A stretch of 64,000 nt of DNA, from contig JANRIH010000038.1 in NCBI GenBank assembly GCA_033765145.1, forward strand, positions 124,001-188,000, in the 5' to 3' direction. The notes under the pieces are model-generated. The model did not search any database. It was not told the DNA's origin and saw nothing but the letters and a program-made list of their open reading frames with translations. This document shows, piece by piece, positions 7,676 through 20,071 of this stretch; positions within the stretch are counted from its first letter, which is position 1, and each line of letters starts with the position of its first letter. The DNA is from JAGVSR01 sp033765145 (GTDB lineage: Bacteria > Pseudomonadota > Alphaproteobacteria > Rhizobiales > Hyphomicrobiaceae). A program made the position numbers and the translations under genes.

Positions 7676-8009
7676 CCCTGAGGCCGCGAGGCCCGGGTCG
7701 AGGATGGCAACGGGCCGCGGTCTCTGGTCCAGGCGCCCCCGTTCCATCTTTTCGACGGAGACATGCGGGGGCATGGGCCGCCGGGCGTGCGTCGCGCACT
7801 CCGGCGGTCACTTTTTTGGCAGGAACCCGCGGAAGTTGCAAGGTCGCGACGCTTGCATTGCCGGGCAAACTTTGGCCAAGTTGCGCTCCCCCCGCGATTC
7901 TGGTTCCTGTGGTGACGACGCGCTCGCGCGCGGAGGGGTCCCATACCGGAACAAGGCCCGCATTTATCCGATCCGGCTCCGCATCCAATAGGCAAGATCG
8001 AGGCATCAC
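7676..8009. other. 334-bp gap between dnaA and dnaN
   Basis: No gene is visible. The region presumably carries the dnaN-recF promoter, but I see no site I would call with confidence. A TTTATCCGA at about 7963 is only a weak DnaA-box match. Confidence 0.4.
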
Positions 8010-9131
8010 ATGCGTCTCGTCATCGAAAAAGGCGAACTGTCCGAAGCGCTTGGTCACGTCACAAGCGTTGTCGAACGACGCACCACGATCCCGATCCTGT
8101 CGAACGTGCTCTTGAAAGCGTCGGGCGGTAGCCTGGAATTCAAGGCGACGGACCTCGAGCGCGAGGTGACGGAAGAGGCCCGAGCGGACGTCGCGCAGCC
8201 GGGTGCGCTGACGGTCCCCGCGCACATGCTGCATGACATCGTGCGGAAGCTGCCCGACGGAGCGCAGGTCGAACTGAATAGCGACCCTGAGAAGGATCGC
8301 CTGACGATCACCGCCGGCACCTCGCGCTTCGCACTCCAGACGCTCGGGCCCGCAGACTTCCCCGACATCGCCGCCGGCGATCTCGGAGCGAGCTTCGAAA
8401 TCCCGGCAGTCGAGTTGAAGCGACTGATCGACAAGACGAAGTTCGCGATCTCGACCGAAGAGACCCGATACTACCTGAACGGCATCTATCTCCATGCCGC
8501 CGAATCCGGAAAACGGCCGATGCTGCGCGCCGTCGCGACCGACGGGCACCGCTTGGCGCAGGCCGAGCACCCGCTGCCAAAAGGCGCGGAAGGCATTCCG
8601 GGCGTCATTGTTCCGCGCAAGACCGTGCAGGAACTCCACCGCCTGATCGAGGCCAGCACCGATCCCATCAAGGTGTCCATCAGCGCGAGCAAGATCCGCT
8701 TCGAGATTGGCACGCTGACCATGACCTCGAAACTGATCGACGGCACGTTCCCCGACTACGGGCGCGTGATCCCGCAGAACAACGACAAGGAAATGCTGGT
8801 CCCGAACGTCGACTTTACGAGCGCCGTCGATCGTGTTTCCACGGTTGCGAGCGAGCGTGGACGTGCCGTGAAGCTGAACCTCGGCAAAAACAAACTGACG
8901 CTCTCAGTCAATAATCCGGAAGGCGGCAGCGCGACCGAGGAGATCGCGGTCAACTACGGTGCCGCTCCTCTCGAGATCGGCTTCAATGCGCGCTATCTGC
9001 TCGACATCGCCCAGCAGATCGAGACCGAGGAAGCGCGCTTCCTGCTCGCCGATCCGGGTTCCCCGACCATGATCCGCGACAACGATGAAGCGAATGGCGC
9101 GCTCTATGTTCTGATGCCGATGCGGGTGTGA
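8010..9131 (+). CDS. dnaN: DNA polymerase III sliding clamp (beta subunit)
   Basis: A 373-residue ring-clamp subunit starting MRLVIEKGELSEAL, with three repeated clamp folds and the conserved C-terminus NGALYVLMPMRV. Two subunits form the ring that tethers the replicative polymerase to DNA. Length matches the family. Its stop overlaps the GTG start of recF, showing tight translational coupling. It lies 334 bp after dnaA, so it may be transcribed from its own promoter as well as from dnaA. Confidence 0.97.
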   Translation: MRLVIEKGELSEALGHVTSVVERRTTIPILSNVLLKASGGSLEFKATDLEREVTEEARADVAQPGALTVPAHMLHDIVRKLPDGAQVELNSDPEKDRLTITAGTSRFALQTLGPADFPDIAAGDLGASFEIPAVELKRLIDKTKFAISTEETRYYLNGIYLHAAESGKRPMLRAVATDGHRLAQAEHPLPKGAEGIPGVIVPRKTVQELHRLIEASTDPIKVSISASKIRFEIGTLTMTSKLIDGTFPDYGRVIPQNNDKEMLVPNVDFTSAVDRVSTVASERGRAVKLNLGKNKLTLSVNNPEGGSATEEIAVNYGAAPLEIGFNARYLLDIAQQIETEEARFLLADPGSPTMIRDNDEANGALYVLMPMRV

Positions 9132-10336
9132 CGGGACACGATGCCGAGCACGGCGACGGCAGGCCGATCGTGACCTCGATCAGAAACGCGAACGCCCTCT
9201 GGATCGAGCGGCTCTCCGTATCGAACTTCCGGAACTATACCTCCGCGACTCTCGAATTGGGCCCCGGACCTGTTGTGCTGACGGGGCCGAACGGCTCCGG
9301 CAAGACCAACCTGCTCGAAGCCGTGTCGCTGTTGTCGCCCGGCCAAGGCCTGCGACGCGCAGCCTATGTAGACCTGACGCGGGCCGGCAGTGCAGCACCC
9401 TGGGCCGTCGCCGGCCGGGTTCACAGCGCGATCGGTACGGTCGAGATCGGAACGGGTCTTGGCGGCGCATCGGAAGCGAGCGGCCGCATCGTCCGCATCG
9501 ACGGCGTCACGCAGTCGGGATCTGGCATCCTCGCCGACTATGTCGAGGTCGTCTGGCTGACGCCATCGATGGATGGACTGTTCACCGGACCCGCGTCCGA
9601 CCGGCGGCGGTTCCTGGATCGCCTTGTCTTGTGCTTCGATCCCGAGCACGGTCGCCGCGCCAATCGCTATGAGCGCGCGATGCAAATGCGCAATCGACTG
9701 CTTGCCGATGGCTCGCGCGATGGAGCGCAGTTCGACGGCGTCGAGCGCGTGATGGCTGAGGACGGCACGGCGATCGCAGCGGCGCGTGCCCAAGCGGCGA
9801 CGGTTCTCGCTGCCTGCAGCGAGCGTCGGCGCCTCCGCGGTCCCGACTCGCCATTTCCCTGGGCGGGCATCGCGCTCGAAGGGCGCCTCGAAACGGATCT
9901 TGCGCGGATGCCGGCGCTCGACGCGGAAGACAATTTTCGCGCAGCACTCCGGCAGGGTCGTGAACGCGATCGCGCGGCCGGTCGCACACTCGACGGCCCA
10001 CATCGGACCGACCTCATCGTCACGCATGGGCCAAAGGGCATGCCGGCGCGGCTCTCGTCGACGGGTGAGCAGAAGGCGTTGCTTCTAGGTCTTGTCCTGT
10101 CCCACGCCGAGGTCGCGGCCGAAAGGCGCGACGGGCAAGTGCCGATCCTTCTGCTCGACGAAGTGACGGCCCATCTCGACGCGGCGCGTCGCGCCGCTCT
10201 GTTCCAGGAACTCGTGACCCTCGGATGTCAGGCCTGGCTCACGGGGACTGATCGAGATGCATTCGCAGGACTTGGCGGAGGGGCGATTTTGGTCGTCGTC
10301 GAAGGTGGACGGGTGGCGGTTGAGGGCGCGCTCTGA
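9128..10336 (+). CDS. recF: DNA replication and repair protein RecF
   Basis: A 402-residue SMC-like ATPase that loads RecA at single-strand gaps. Visible motifs are IERLSVSNFRNY at the N-terminus, Walker A GPNGSGKTNLLEA, the ABC-type signature LSSTGEQKALLLGLVL and Walker B ILLLDEVTAHLD. The GTG start overlaps the dnaN stop by four bases. The N-terminus is about 20 residues longer than usual, so an internal start near IERLSV is possible, but the overlap favours 9128. Confidence 0.95.
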   Translation: MTGHDAEHGDGRPIVTSIRNANALWIERLSVSNFRNYTSATLELGPGPVVLTGPNGSGKTNLLEAVSLLSPGQGLRRAAYVDLTRAGSAAPWAVAGRVHSAIGTVEIGTGLGGASEASGRIVRIDGVTQSGSGILADYVEVVWLTPSMDGLFTGPASDRRRFLDRLVLCFDPEHGRRANRYERAMQMRNRLLADGSRDGAQFDGVERVMAEDGTAIAAARAQAATVLAACSERRRLRGPDSPFPWAGIALEGRLETDLARMPALDAEDNFRAALRQGRERDRAAGRTLDGPHRTDLIVTHGPKGMPARLSSTGEQKALLLGLVLSHAEVAAERRDGQVPILLLDEVTAHLDAARRAALFQELVTLGCQAWLTGTDRDAFAGLGGGAILVVVEGGRVAVEGAL

Positions 10337-10484
10337 CGCAGGCGAGATGGTCAAACTCAAGACCCTGACTTTCAAGACATTTTAGCGCTGGAAAGCCGGG
10401 GCGATCGGCGCGGTTTTTCAAGCGCCGCGGAGCCGTCTGTGCTATGAAAAAAGGCTACGAGATCAATGACCCGGCAGGACCCGA

Positions 10485-12938
<2,454 letters not shown>

Positions 12939-13044
12939 TCCTTCTCGAAAGAACGTCCCGAAGCGACGTCGCCGAGCGCGAATGATCGCCTCTGCTCGGT
13001 TCGAGCTTCGGGTATGCTCGGCCCTTGCTGAAAAGAAACTGCCC

Positions 13045-13854
13045 GTGTCCGCGACGATTGCCGCATTCTACAAGTTTGTCCGCATCGATGACGCCGACGC
13101 GCTCGCGGCGTCGCTGACGGAGCATTGCACAAGCTTGGGCATAAAGGGCACGATCCTCCTGGCGCGGGAGGGGATCAATGGGACGATTGCCGGGCCGGCC
13201 GGCGCGGTCGCTGACATTTTCGCGACTCTGCGGCGCGACATCCGCTTCGCCGATCTGGTCGTCAAATGGTCCACCGCGCCGGGCGCGCCGTTCCAGCGGC
13301 TCAAAGTGAAAGTGAAGCCCGAGATCGTCACGTTCGGCGCGCCGGACGAAGCCGATCCGACACGCCGCGTCGGGACCTATGTCGAGCCCGCGCGCTGGAA
13401 CGAACTCATCTCGCGCGAAGAGGTTGTCGTAATCGATACGCGCAATGCCTACGAGGTCTCCGTCGGCACGTTCAAAGGTGCGCGGCACCCTGGCACCCGT
13501 TCGTTCGTGGAGTTTAAGCGCTACGCGGAAACCGAACTCGATCCGTCCCGGCACCCGCAAGTTGCGATGTTCTGTACCGGCGGCATCCGCTGCGAAAAAG
13601 CGTCGGCCTATCTCCTCTCGCTCGGGTTTCCTGAAGTCTATCATTTGGAAGGCGGCATCCTCCGCTATCTCGAGGAAATCCCGCCCGAAGACAGCTTGTG
13701 GCGAGGAGAGTGCTTCGTCTTCGACGAGCGCGTTGCCGTTCGCCATGGCGTGGCGGTCGGCACGCATGCGCTCTGTGCGGATTGCGGTTTTCCGATATCA
13801 GCTGATGACGGTGCAAAGTGTCCGGCCTGCGCGAGGCTAACGGCCGGGAGATGA
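13045..13854 (+). CDS. trhO: tRNA uridine(34) hydroxylase, rhodanese-family
   Basis: A 269-residue protein of the TrhO/YceA (UPF0176) family, which makes 5-hydroxyuridine at the tRNA wobble position using oxygen. The GTG at 13045 puts the conserved AAFYKF segment at the N-terminus; an ATG at 12982 would add 21 residues unlike the family and lacks a better ribosome site. The N-terminal acylphosphatase-like half contains KGTILLAREGINGT. The rhodanese half has VVIDTRNAYEV and the active-site loop CTGGIRCEK. A C-terminal CADC/CPAC pair may bind zinc. Confidence 0.9.
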   Translation: MSATIAAFYKFVRIDDADALAASLTEHCTSLGIKGTILLAREGINGTIAGPAGAVADIFATLRRDIRFADLVVKWSTAPGAPFQRLKVKVKPEIVTFGAPDEADPTRRVGTYVEPARWNELISREEVVVIDTRNAYEVSVGTFKGARHPGTRSFVEFKRYAETELDPSRHPQVAMFCTGGIRCEKASAYLLSLGFPEVYHLEGGILRYLEEIPPEDSLWRGECFVFDERVAVRHGVAVGTHALCADCGFPISADDGAKCPACARLTAGR

Positions 13855-13996
13855 CGCCGGCACTTGACAAGGATTGTTCGCGACGACCGTATGGTCCGGG
13901 CGGGAACTGGGAACGGGACTAGGCCCGTCGGCGTTATCCGCGTCAGCGTAATTCAGCGCCGAACCCGTTCAGCGCGGATCGATCACGGGGGAACCG

Positions 13997-14290
13997 ATGA
14001 TCCTGAGGCTCTTGCTGTCGACAACGATGATCTTCGTTTCGCTGGTCCTTGGCGCAATCGGGCTCGCGCTCGTCGGATACAACTACCCGGAAACGCTGTC
14101 GGAAATGCTCCGCTGGGCCCGCGAGCTGAAGATCATGATTACGAGTTCCGGGCTCGCGGCCAAGTACAACATCTGGCTCGAACTGCTGCTGGAGGAACGC
14201 CAGCTGCTGTTCATGTTCTTCACCATCGGCGCACGCATCGTTCTGGGGCTGCTCAGCGGCTTCTTGGCCTTTGTCGCCGGTCGGGATTGA
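13997..14290 (+). CDS. Small hypothetical membrane protein
   Basis: A 97-residue protein with an ATG at 13997. A hydrophobic helix spans residues 2-27 and a second spans about 70-92, separated by a charged amphipathic stretch. A hairpin-type inner-membrane protein is the natural reading. The family is not recognised. It is preceded by a 142-bp gap with a TTGACA hexamer at 13864, but I could not find a good -10 element at the right distance. The penicillin-binding protein gene follows 85 bp downstream. Confidence 0.6.
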   Translation: MILRLLLSTTMIFVSLVLGAIGLALVGYNYPETLSEMLRWARELKIMITSSGLAAKYNIWLELLLEERQLLFMFFTIGARIVLGLLSGFLAFVAGRD

Positions 14291-14375
14291 TGCTCGCGGT
14301 CCACAAAAAGTCGCGCCGTGGTCCAGCGCCGTCGATTGGTTAACCACACGTTAGCCGCCACCGCCTACGGTCGGG

Positions 14376-16688
14376 ATGAGTGGAGTGAGAAGCATCGGGC
14401 ACCGCAGGTCGGAACCCGGGCTCCGGGCGTGCGTGATGACGAAGCCGAAAAGAAAGAGTTCGGGTAAACGTCGCCGGACGGGCGCACGCAAACGCGCGCT
14501 CGTCAGGGCGACGGGCCTGATGCGCTGGCTCGGCGGGCCGCATCCGCGCGTGGCAGCCCCGGTCGGCAGGGCGTTCGCGAAGTTGCCGCTCGTCTGGCGG
14601 CTGGCGATCGGTCTCCCCTTGCTCGGTATATCGCTCGGCTCGGCCGCCTTCGCAGGATTGCTGCTCTACTACACGATCGCCATTCCCGATCCGTTGGATT
14701 TGAAAAGCCGCGACAGCGCTCCCGTCATCCAGATCCTTGCGCGTGACGGGTCGGTTCTCGCCGAGCGTGGCTCCGCACATGCCTATCTCCCGATCGATCT
14801 CGTGCCCCGCTCGATCGTGGCCGCGGTGCTTGCGACCGAGGACCGCCGCTTCTTCGACCATTGGGGCGTCGATCCGCTGGGGCTTGCCCGCGCGGCGTTC
14901 GTCAATCTGCGCCAGGGACGCTTCGCCGAGGGCGGCTCCACGCTAACCCAGCAGCTCGCCAAGAATCTCTTCCTCACGTCCGAGCGCTCCTTGAGCCGCA
15001 AGGTCGAGGAACTGGTCCTGGCGTTCTGGCTGGAACTGCGCCTCTCGAAGCACGAGATCCTCGAACTCTATCTCAATCGCGTCTACTTCGGCGGCGGCGC
15101 CTATGGTGTCGAAGCGGCGGCACAGCGCTATTTCGACAAGTCGGCCCGCCAGCTGTCGATCGCCGAGGCGGCCGTGATCGCCGGGCTCCTGAAGGCGCCG
15201 TCGCGCTATGCACCCTCGTCCAATTCGCGGTTGGCCGTGGCGCGCGCTCGCGTCGTTCTCGCCAAGATGGTCGCGGCCGGACTGATCTCGGCGCGCGAGC
15301 ATCAGGACGCGATAGAGACGGGGATCGACTTCGCGCCCGACGTTCATCAGCCGGACCGCGGTGGAGTCTCCTACGCCGTCGATTTCGCGCTGGAGCACCT
15401 GCCGCCGGTGATCAGTCCGGGTCAGTCCGAAATCATTGTCGATACGACACTCGATCGTGATCTGCAGGCCGAGGCCGCCAAGGCGGTCGCGGATGAAATC
15501 GCCAAAGCCCGTGAGCCATTGGCCGTTGGCCAAGCGGCCGTGGTCGTGCTCGATACCGACGGTGGCATTCGCGCCATGGTCGGCGGACGCTCGTTTGCCG
15601 AGAGCCAGTTCAACCGCGCCACCAAGGCGTATCGCCAGCCAGGCTCGGCGTTCAAGCCGTTTGTCTATCTGACGGCCCTCGAAAACGGCTTTACGCCCGA
15701 CAGCGTCGCCTACGACCTTCCGATGACGATCGGCGGCTGGTCGCCCGGCAACGACAGTGGCAAATACGCCGGACCGGTGGCGTTGCGTCAGGCCCTCGCG
15801 CAGTCGATCAACACCGTAGCTGTTCGCCTCGTCGTCGAAACAGGGCCCTCGAAAGTGGCCCGCCTCGCCAAGCGCCTCGGCATCGACAGCACGCTCCGGG
15901 AGGAAGCCTCGCTCGCGCTCGGCACCTCTGAAGTGAGCCTGCTGGAATTGACCGGCGCTTACGGCGCGTTTGCCCGCGGCGGAAGGCCCGTCGAGCCCTA
16001 CGTCATTCGGCGTATTCGCTCGCGCGCGGGCCGGGTGCTCTACGCACGCGGCGCGGAACCGGTCTCCGGGCGCGTTGCTCCGGCGACGGTTGGAGCTTTG
16101 AACGACATGCTGGCCGACGTCGTTCGCGCCGGTACCGGGCGCCGTGCCGCGCTCGATAGCAGGCCGGTCGCGGGTAAGACCGGGACCAGCCAGGATCATC
16201 GGGACGCCTGGTTCATCGGCTTCACCGCCCAGATGATCGGAGGCGTGTGGGTGGGCAATGACAATGGCGAGCCCATGCGGAACGTCACGGGTGGACAGAT
16301 TCCCGCGGTCATCTGGCGGCGGATCATGGCGGCGGCTCATGAACATGAACCCGTCCTGCCGCTCCCCGGCGTCGATGCCTATCGCGCGAGTGAGGTCGCG
16401 GCTCTCCGCGCGGTCCGAACCGTCGAAACTGGCGCCGCATCCCACGGGCCCGACCCGATCCGCGCGGAACTGTTGCCTTGGCAGAGCGCGCCATCAAGAC
16501 AGGCGAAGGTCCGCGAAGAACGCGCGGGGCCCGACGCCATTCAACGGCCGGACATGACGGGAAACAGGGCAAGTGCGGAGCGCGAGCATGTCTCCGCTGG
16601 CAGGGTCTCGCTGCACCCGCCCGGCCCGGCCTATCCAGACGCACCGATCAGCGCCGACTTCATCGCGCGGTCTCTGGAAGGACTTTGA
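14376..16688 (+). CDS. Class A penicillin-binding protein (PBP1-type transglycosylase/transpeptidase)
   Basis: A 770-residue bifunctional peptidoglycan synthase. A basic cytoplasmic tail precedes one membrane helix at about residues 80-105. The GT51 transglycosylase has ATEDRRFFDHWGVD, GGSTLTQQLAKN and LNRVYFGGGAYGVEAA. The transpeptidase carries the SxxK serine in QPGSAFKPF, the SxN motif in QSINTVA and KTGTSQ. A Pro/Arg-rich tail of about 90 residues follows. Both activities look intact. The N-terminus is uncertain: an in-frame ATG at 14436 is equally possible and neither has a strong ribosome site. It converges with the YgjP gene. Confidence 0.92.
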   Translation: MSGVRSIGHRRSEPGLRACVMTKPKRKSSGKRRRTGARKRALVRATGLMRWLGGPHPRVAAPVGRAFAKLPLVWRLAIGLPLLGISLGSAAFAGLLLYYTIAIPDPLDLKSRDSAPVIQILARDGSVLAERGSAHAYLPIDLVPRSIVAAVLATEDRRFFDHWGVDPLGLARAAFVNLRQGRFAEGGSTLTQQLAKNLFLTSERSLSRKVEELVLAFWLELRLSKHEILELYLNRVYFGGGAYGVEAAAQRYFDKSARQLSIAEAAVIAGLLKAPSRYAPSSNSRLAVARARVVLAKMVAAGLISAREHQDAIETGIDFAPDVHQPDRGGVSYAVDFALEHLPPVISPGQSEIIVDTTLDRDLQAEAAKAVADEIAKAREPLAVGQAAVVVLDTDGGIRAMVGGRSFAESQFNRATKAYRQPGSAFKPFVYLTALENGFTPDSVAYDLPMTIGGWSPGNDSGKYAGPVALRQALAQSINTVAVRLVVETGPSKVARLAKRLGIDSTLREEASLALGTSEVSLLELTGAYGAFARGGRPVEPYVIRRIRSRAGRVLYARGAEPVSGRVAPATVGALNDMLADVVRAGTGRRAALDSRPVAGKTGTSQDHRDAWFIGFTAQMIGGVWVGNDNGEPMRNVTGGQIPAVIWRRIMAAAHEHEPVLPLPGVDAYRASEVAALRAVRTVETGAASHGPDPIRAELLPWQSAPSRQAKVREERAGPDAIQRPDMTGNRASAEREHVSAGRVSLHPPGPAYPDAPISADFIARSLEGL

Positions 16689-16708
16689 GCGCTTGGTCCT
16701 TGAGCCGC

Positions 16709-17467
16709 TCAGGTGGAGACGGCCGCTCCGTAGCGATGGAGGTCCATGCCGTAGATCTGCAGCCAGCGCTTCGAATCTTCCAGCAGCGGGCAGAGCTGCC
16801 GCACGGTCTTCCAGAAACGCGGTCCGTGGTTCATTTCCGCGAGATGCGCAACCTCATGCGCGGCCACGTAATCGAGCACGTGGGGCGGCGCCAGGATCAA
16901 GCGCCACGAGAACGAGAGAACGCCCGTCGTCGAGCACGACCCCCACCGGCTGGTCTGGTCGCGGACGGCGATGCGCTTGGGATGCCGGCCGATCGCTTTC
17001 GCATGGATGGCGACGCGATCCGACAAATCCCGCCGCACTTCGGCGTCGAGCCAAGTCTTGAGGCGACGCGTCACTGTCTCGCCTGCTCCAGGGACGACGA
17101 GCAGAGGATGAGGATCCTTTTCGATCCGGCGGACGAGACGTGAACGGCAGCCTGTTTCACCGGCCACGATCAGATGCGCGACGCCGCGCAACGGCATGTA
17201 CATTCCATGCCGCAGCGGCACCGGTTGAGGCAGGCTGTCCAAGCGCTGACGGACCCAATCGATATTGCGGTTGAGGAACGAGCCGGCCTCGTCGAGCGGA
17301 CATTGTGCCGGCAGCGTGACGATGACCGCGCGCCGCGTCCGGCTGACGCGCAGCGTCAGACGCCGTGCCGCGGGATGCCGCCTCACCTCCACCGGCGCAC
17401 CAAGTCCGTCGATCGCCCGCGCATCCAGCGCTGCAACGTGAGACGGTCTCGACGGCCGCATGGACAC
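16709..17467 (-). CDS. YgjP-like zinc metallopeptidase (DUF45)
   Basis: A 252-residue cytosolic protein of the M48-like YgjP/SprT-related group. The active site is HEVAHLAEMNHGPRFW, giving two zinc histidines from HExxH and a third from NHGPRFW. Upstream lies the family signature RWGSCSTTGVLSFSWRLILAP. The N-terminal half is a beta-rich region of the family. The physiological substrate is unknown. Stand-alone monocistronic gene, convergent with the penicillin-binding protein. Confidence 0.88.
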   Translation of the reverse strand: MSMRPSRPSHVAALDARAIDGLGAPVEVRRHPAARRLTLRVSRTRRAVIVTLPAQCPLDEAGSFLNRNIDWVRQRLDSLPQPVPLRHGMYMPLRGVAHLIVAGETGCRSRLVRRIEKDPHPLLVVPGAGETVTRRLKTWLDAEVRRDLSDRVAIHAKAIGRHPKRIAVRDQTSRWGSCSTTGVLSFSWRLILAPPHVLDYVAAHEVAHLAEMNHGPRFWKTVRQLCPLLEDSKRWLQIYGMDLHRYGAAVST

Positions 17468-17714
17468 CTCTTTGCAATTCCGCGTTTGCGACGGGAACAG
17501 AACGACGCGCCCGATATGCGTCTCATTCGGGAGAACGCGTGAGGCCTCTTGGCCATCGTCGCTAAGGCGCGAGCGCCTTGTCCCTTCTCGACTGACCTAG
17601 CAGCGTCTGTGCGGCATGTGCCAGTGGAAATTCATCGTTGCGATGGCGTCACGCCGTGGTGTTGCAGCGTTGCGCCAGCGACATCGCGCACTCTAGTGCA
17701 CCGCATCTCGGCCA

Positions 17715-18311
17715 TCACGTGAGTGCGGCGATGGCTTGGGCAAGAGTGTCGACATCTGTCGTGTGCGGGAAGTGCTTCACATAATTCCCGTGGCTGTCCA
17801 TAAGATAGAAGAACGAGCTGTGATCGACGTTGTATCGGTTGGGGTCGTCTTTGTTGGGCACCTTCAACGCATAGACGCGATAGACCTTGACGGCGGCGGC
17901 CACTTCGTCGGGCGTTCCCGTCAGTCCGATGATCGACGGATGAAAGCTCTTCACGTAGGGCCCCATCTTCTCGACCGTATCGCGTTCGGGATCGACGGTG
18001 ATGAACAAGGGCGCGACGGACTTCGCCTTGTCGCCCGCCTTGTCGAGAGCGGCACCGAGGACTTGAAGACCTGAAGGACACACGTCAGGGCAGTTTGTGA
18101 ACCCGAAGAACACGACCATCGGACGTCCCGCGAAGTCTTTGTTGGTGACGCGCTTTCCTGTTGGATCGACCAGAGCGAACGGGCCTCCGATGAGCGGACT
18201 GCCGGTCGTCTTGATCGGCGCGGGCCTATCATCGGGCGCAAGGATCATGACGGCCGTCGCGATCCCCGCGACAACGCCGAGCACGACAGCTGCGATCGAC
18301 TTCCAACTCAT
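17715..18311 (-). CDS. senC: SCO1/SenC/PrrC copper chaperone for cytochrome oxidase
   Basis: A 198-residue membrane-anchored thioredoxin-like protein. The ATG at 18311 gives MSWKSIAAVVLG, a single N-terminal anchor helix (about residues 5-24); an open frame further upstream is not signal-like. The copper-binding motif is CPDVCP (about residue 78) with the distal histidine in VDHSSFFYLMD. Sco proteins deliver copper to the CuA centre or handle redox signals. It is divergent from RegB, with RegA next, the same trio known from Rhodobacter (regB-senC-regA), which supports the SenC name. Confidence 0.9.
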   Translation of the reverse strand: MSWKSIAAVVLGVVAGIATAVMILAPDDRPAPIKTTGSPLIGGPFALVDPTGKRVTNKDFAGRPMVVFFGFTNCPDVCPSGLQVLGAALDKAGDKAKSVAPLFITVDPERDTVEKMGPYVKSFHPSIIGLTGTPDEVAAAVKVYRVYALKVPNKDDPNRYNVDHSSFFYLMDSHGNYVKHFPHTTDVDTLAQAIAALT

Positions 18312-18502
18312 GAGATTATCCCTGGAATAGCGACGGACGCGCCGCGGAATGCTCCGCAAACCGCTCGGTCGGGCTTGATTTATCGACGTTCCATGTCCGA
18401 GATAGCGGCGAAGTGCCCAGCTCGCAATGGGGCCTCGCGACGGGGCCCAGCAGGGGCGCGCCACGCCGCGCCCCGCCACTGCGCCGCCAACAGACGTGCA
18501 AG

Positions 18503-19915
18503 ATGACGCAACTCATCCCCGAGGACGGTTTTTGGGAGCGAACAGAGGGCGAGAGCCAGCTGCGTCTCGTCACTCTCGTTCGGTTGCGGTGGCTTGCCAT
18601 CTTCGGCCAGCTTTTGGCCGTGATCGTCGTCGGCGCCGGATTCGGCTTCGACATGCCGGTCGGCTGGTGCCTCTTCTTTGTCGCCTGCTCGGCGTGGCTC
18701 AACGTCTATCTTTCGGTCAAGTACCCCGCGCGCCATCGCCTGACGATCCGCTTCGCGACCGGGTTGCTGGCCTACGACATCCTCCAGTTGGCCGCCCTCC
18801 TCTATCTGACCGGCGGCATCGAGAACCCATTCACGATGCTGATCGTCGCGCCCGTGACGGTTTCCGCGGCAACGCTCCCGCTCGCTAACACGATCGTCCT
18901 TGGCGCGTTGGCGGCCGTCTCGACGATCCTTCTCGCCGTCACTGCCTACCGCCTGCCCTGGCACGCGGGCATCGTGCTGGATCATCCCGCGCTCTACGAC
19001 TTCGGGATGGTCTCGGCCGTTATCGCGACTATGACCTTCATCGCGCTCTATGCACGGCGGCTGACGCGGGAAGGCCGCCAGATGTCGGCGGCACTCGCCG
19101 CAACCGAACTCGTGCTCGCACGCGAGCAGAAGCTCCACGCGCTCGATGGTCTCGCGGCCGCGGCGGCGCATGAACTCGGCACTCCGCTCTCGACCATCGT
19201 TCTCGTGACGAAGGAACTGGCCCAGTCCCTGCCGAAGGGCAGCACGATGATCGAAGACGTGGAACTGCTCCGGCAGCAGGCACTGAGATGCCGGGAGATC
19301 CTGCAAAAGCTCACCAAAAGTCCGGCCGAGCAGGACCCCATGCACGCCAATCTCACCTTGCGTGAGATGCTGAACGAAGCGGCAGCACCCTATGGCAACG
19401 CCCGGGCGCCGATCTTCATCTTCGCCCATCCCGAAAGCGGTACCGACCCCGGCGCGGCGCGCGAACCCGTCGCCGCCCGCCGCCCCGGCGTCCTCTACGG
19501 CCTCGGCAACATCCTCGAGAACGCCGTCGACTTCGCCGAGAGCCGGGTCGATCTCGTCGCCGAATGGTCCGGCGCCAATGTCGTTATAACCGTTGCGGAC
19601 GACGGCCCGGGCTTCAGCCCCGATATCATCGACACGCTGGGCGAGCCCTACGTGACGACGAGGCCCGCGGGCGCGCGCCGGCCGGCCGGCGTCAAGGCCG
19701 GCGGCCTCGGCCTCGGCTTCTTCATCGCGAAAACGCTTCTCGAGCGCTCGGGCGCCCGCCTCACACTTGAAAATCGCGCGGCCCCCCAGACCGGCGCGGT
19801 GGTCCGGATCGTCTGGCCTCGCGCGCAGTTCGAAGCGGGTTCTCAGGCCGGCCGCGAGCCAGCGCTCCCGAAGGACAATCCCGCCGTTCCTGGCGTCGAG
19901 GTCTTCGACCGTTAA
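18503..19915 (+). CDS. regB: Redox sensor histidine kinase RegB/PrrB/ActS
   Basis: A 470-residue global redox sensor. I chose the ATG at 18503 (MTQLIPEDGF), which matches family N-termini; 30 upstream codons are Arg/Pro-rich and overlap the divergent senC promoter. Six membrane helices span about residues 22-185. The quinone-sensing heptad GGIENPF is at 104-110. The phospho-accepting histidine is in AAAHELGTPLSTI (H223). The redox-active cysteine of the family is present at C263 in LRCREIL. The ATP-binding domain has NILENAVDFA, DDGPGF and GGLGLGFFIAKTLLE. The partner is RegA downstream. Confidence 0.95.
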   Translation: MTQLIPEDGFWERTEGESQLRLVTLVRLRWLAIFGQLLAVIVVGAGFGFDMPVGWCLFFVACSAWLNVYLSVKYPARHRLTIRFATGLLAYDILQLAALLYLTGGIENPFTMLIVAPVTVSAATLPLANTIVLGALAAVSTILLAVTAYRLPWHAGIVLDHPALYDFGMVSAVIATMTFIALYARRLTREGRQMSAALAATELVLAREQKLHALDGLAAAAAHELGTPLSTIVLVTKELAQSLPKGSTMIEDVELLRQQALRCREILQKLTKSPAEQDPMHANLTLREMLNEAAAPYGNARAPIFIFAHPESGTDPGAAREPVAARRPGVLYGLGNILENAVDFAESRVDLVAEWSGANVVITVADDGPGFSPDIIDTLGEPYVTTRPAGARRPAGVKAGGLGLGFFIAKTLLERSGARLTLENRAAPQTGAVVRIVWPRAQFEAGSQAGREPALPKDNPAVPGVEVFDR

Positions 19916-20071
19916 CCTCTTGCGCGCGATCCGACGTGCCTGGACGCGCCGAATCATCTCTGAGCCCCGGTTATCCCAAGCTCGGTAACCATCGTCCCCT
20001 CTAAATCCCCCTTCCGGGCCCTTGGCGAGCGGAATTGAAGCCTATAGTTTGCGCTTCGGGAGGACGAATAA

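Noticed and set aside
7963..7971. TTTATCCGA as a DnaA box between dnaA and dnaN
   Set aside because: It differs from TTATCCACA in the last, most important bases and is isolated.
13864..13892. TTGACA at 13864 as a -35 promoter element for the small membrane protein
   Set aside because: At 16-18 bp spacing no hexamer resembles a -10 element; not enough to call.
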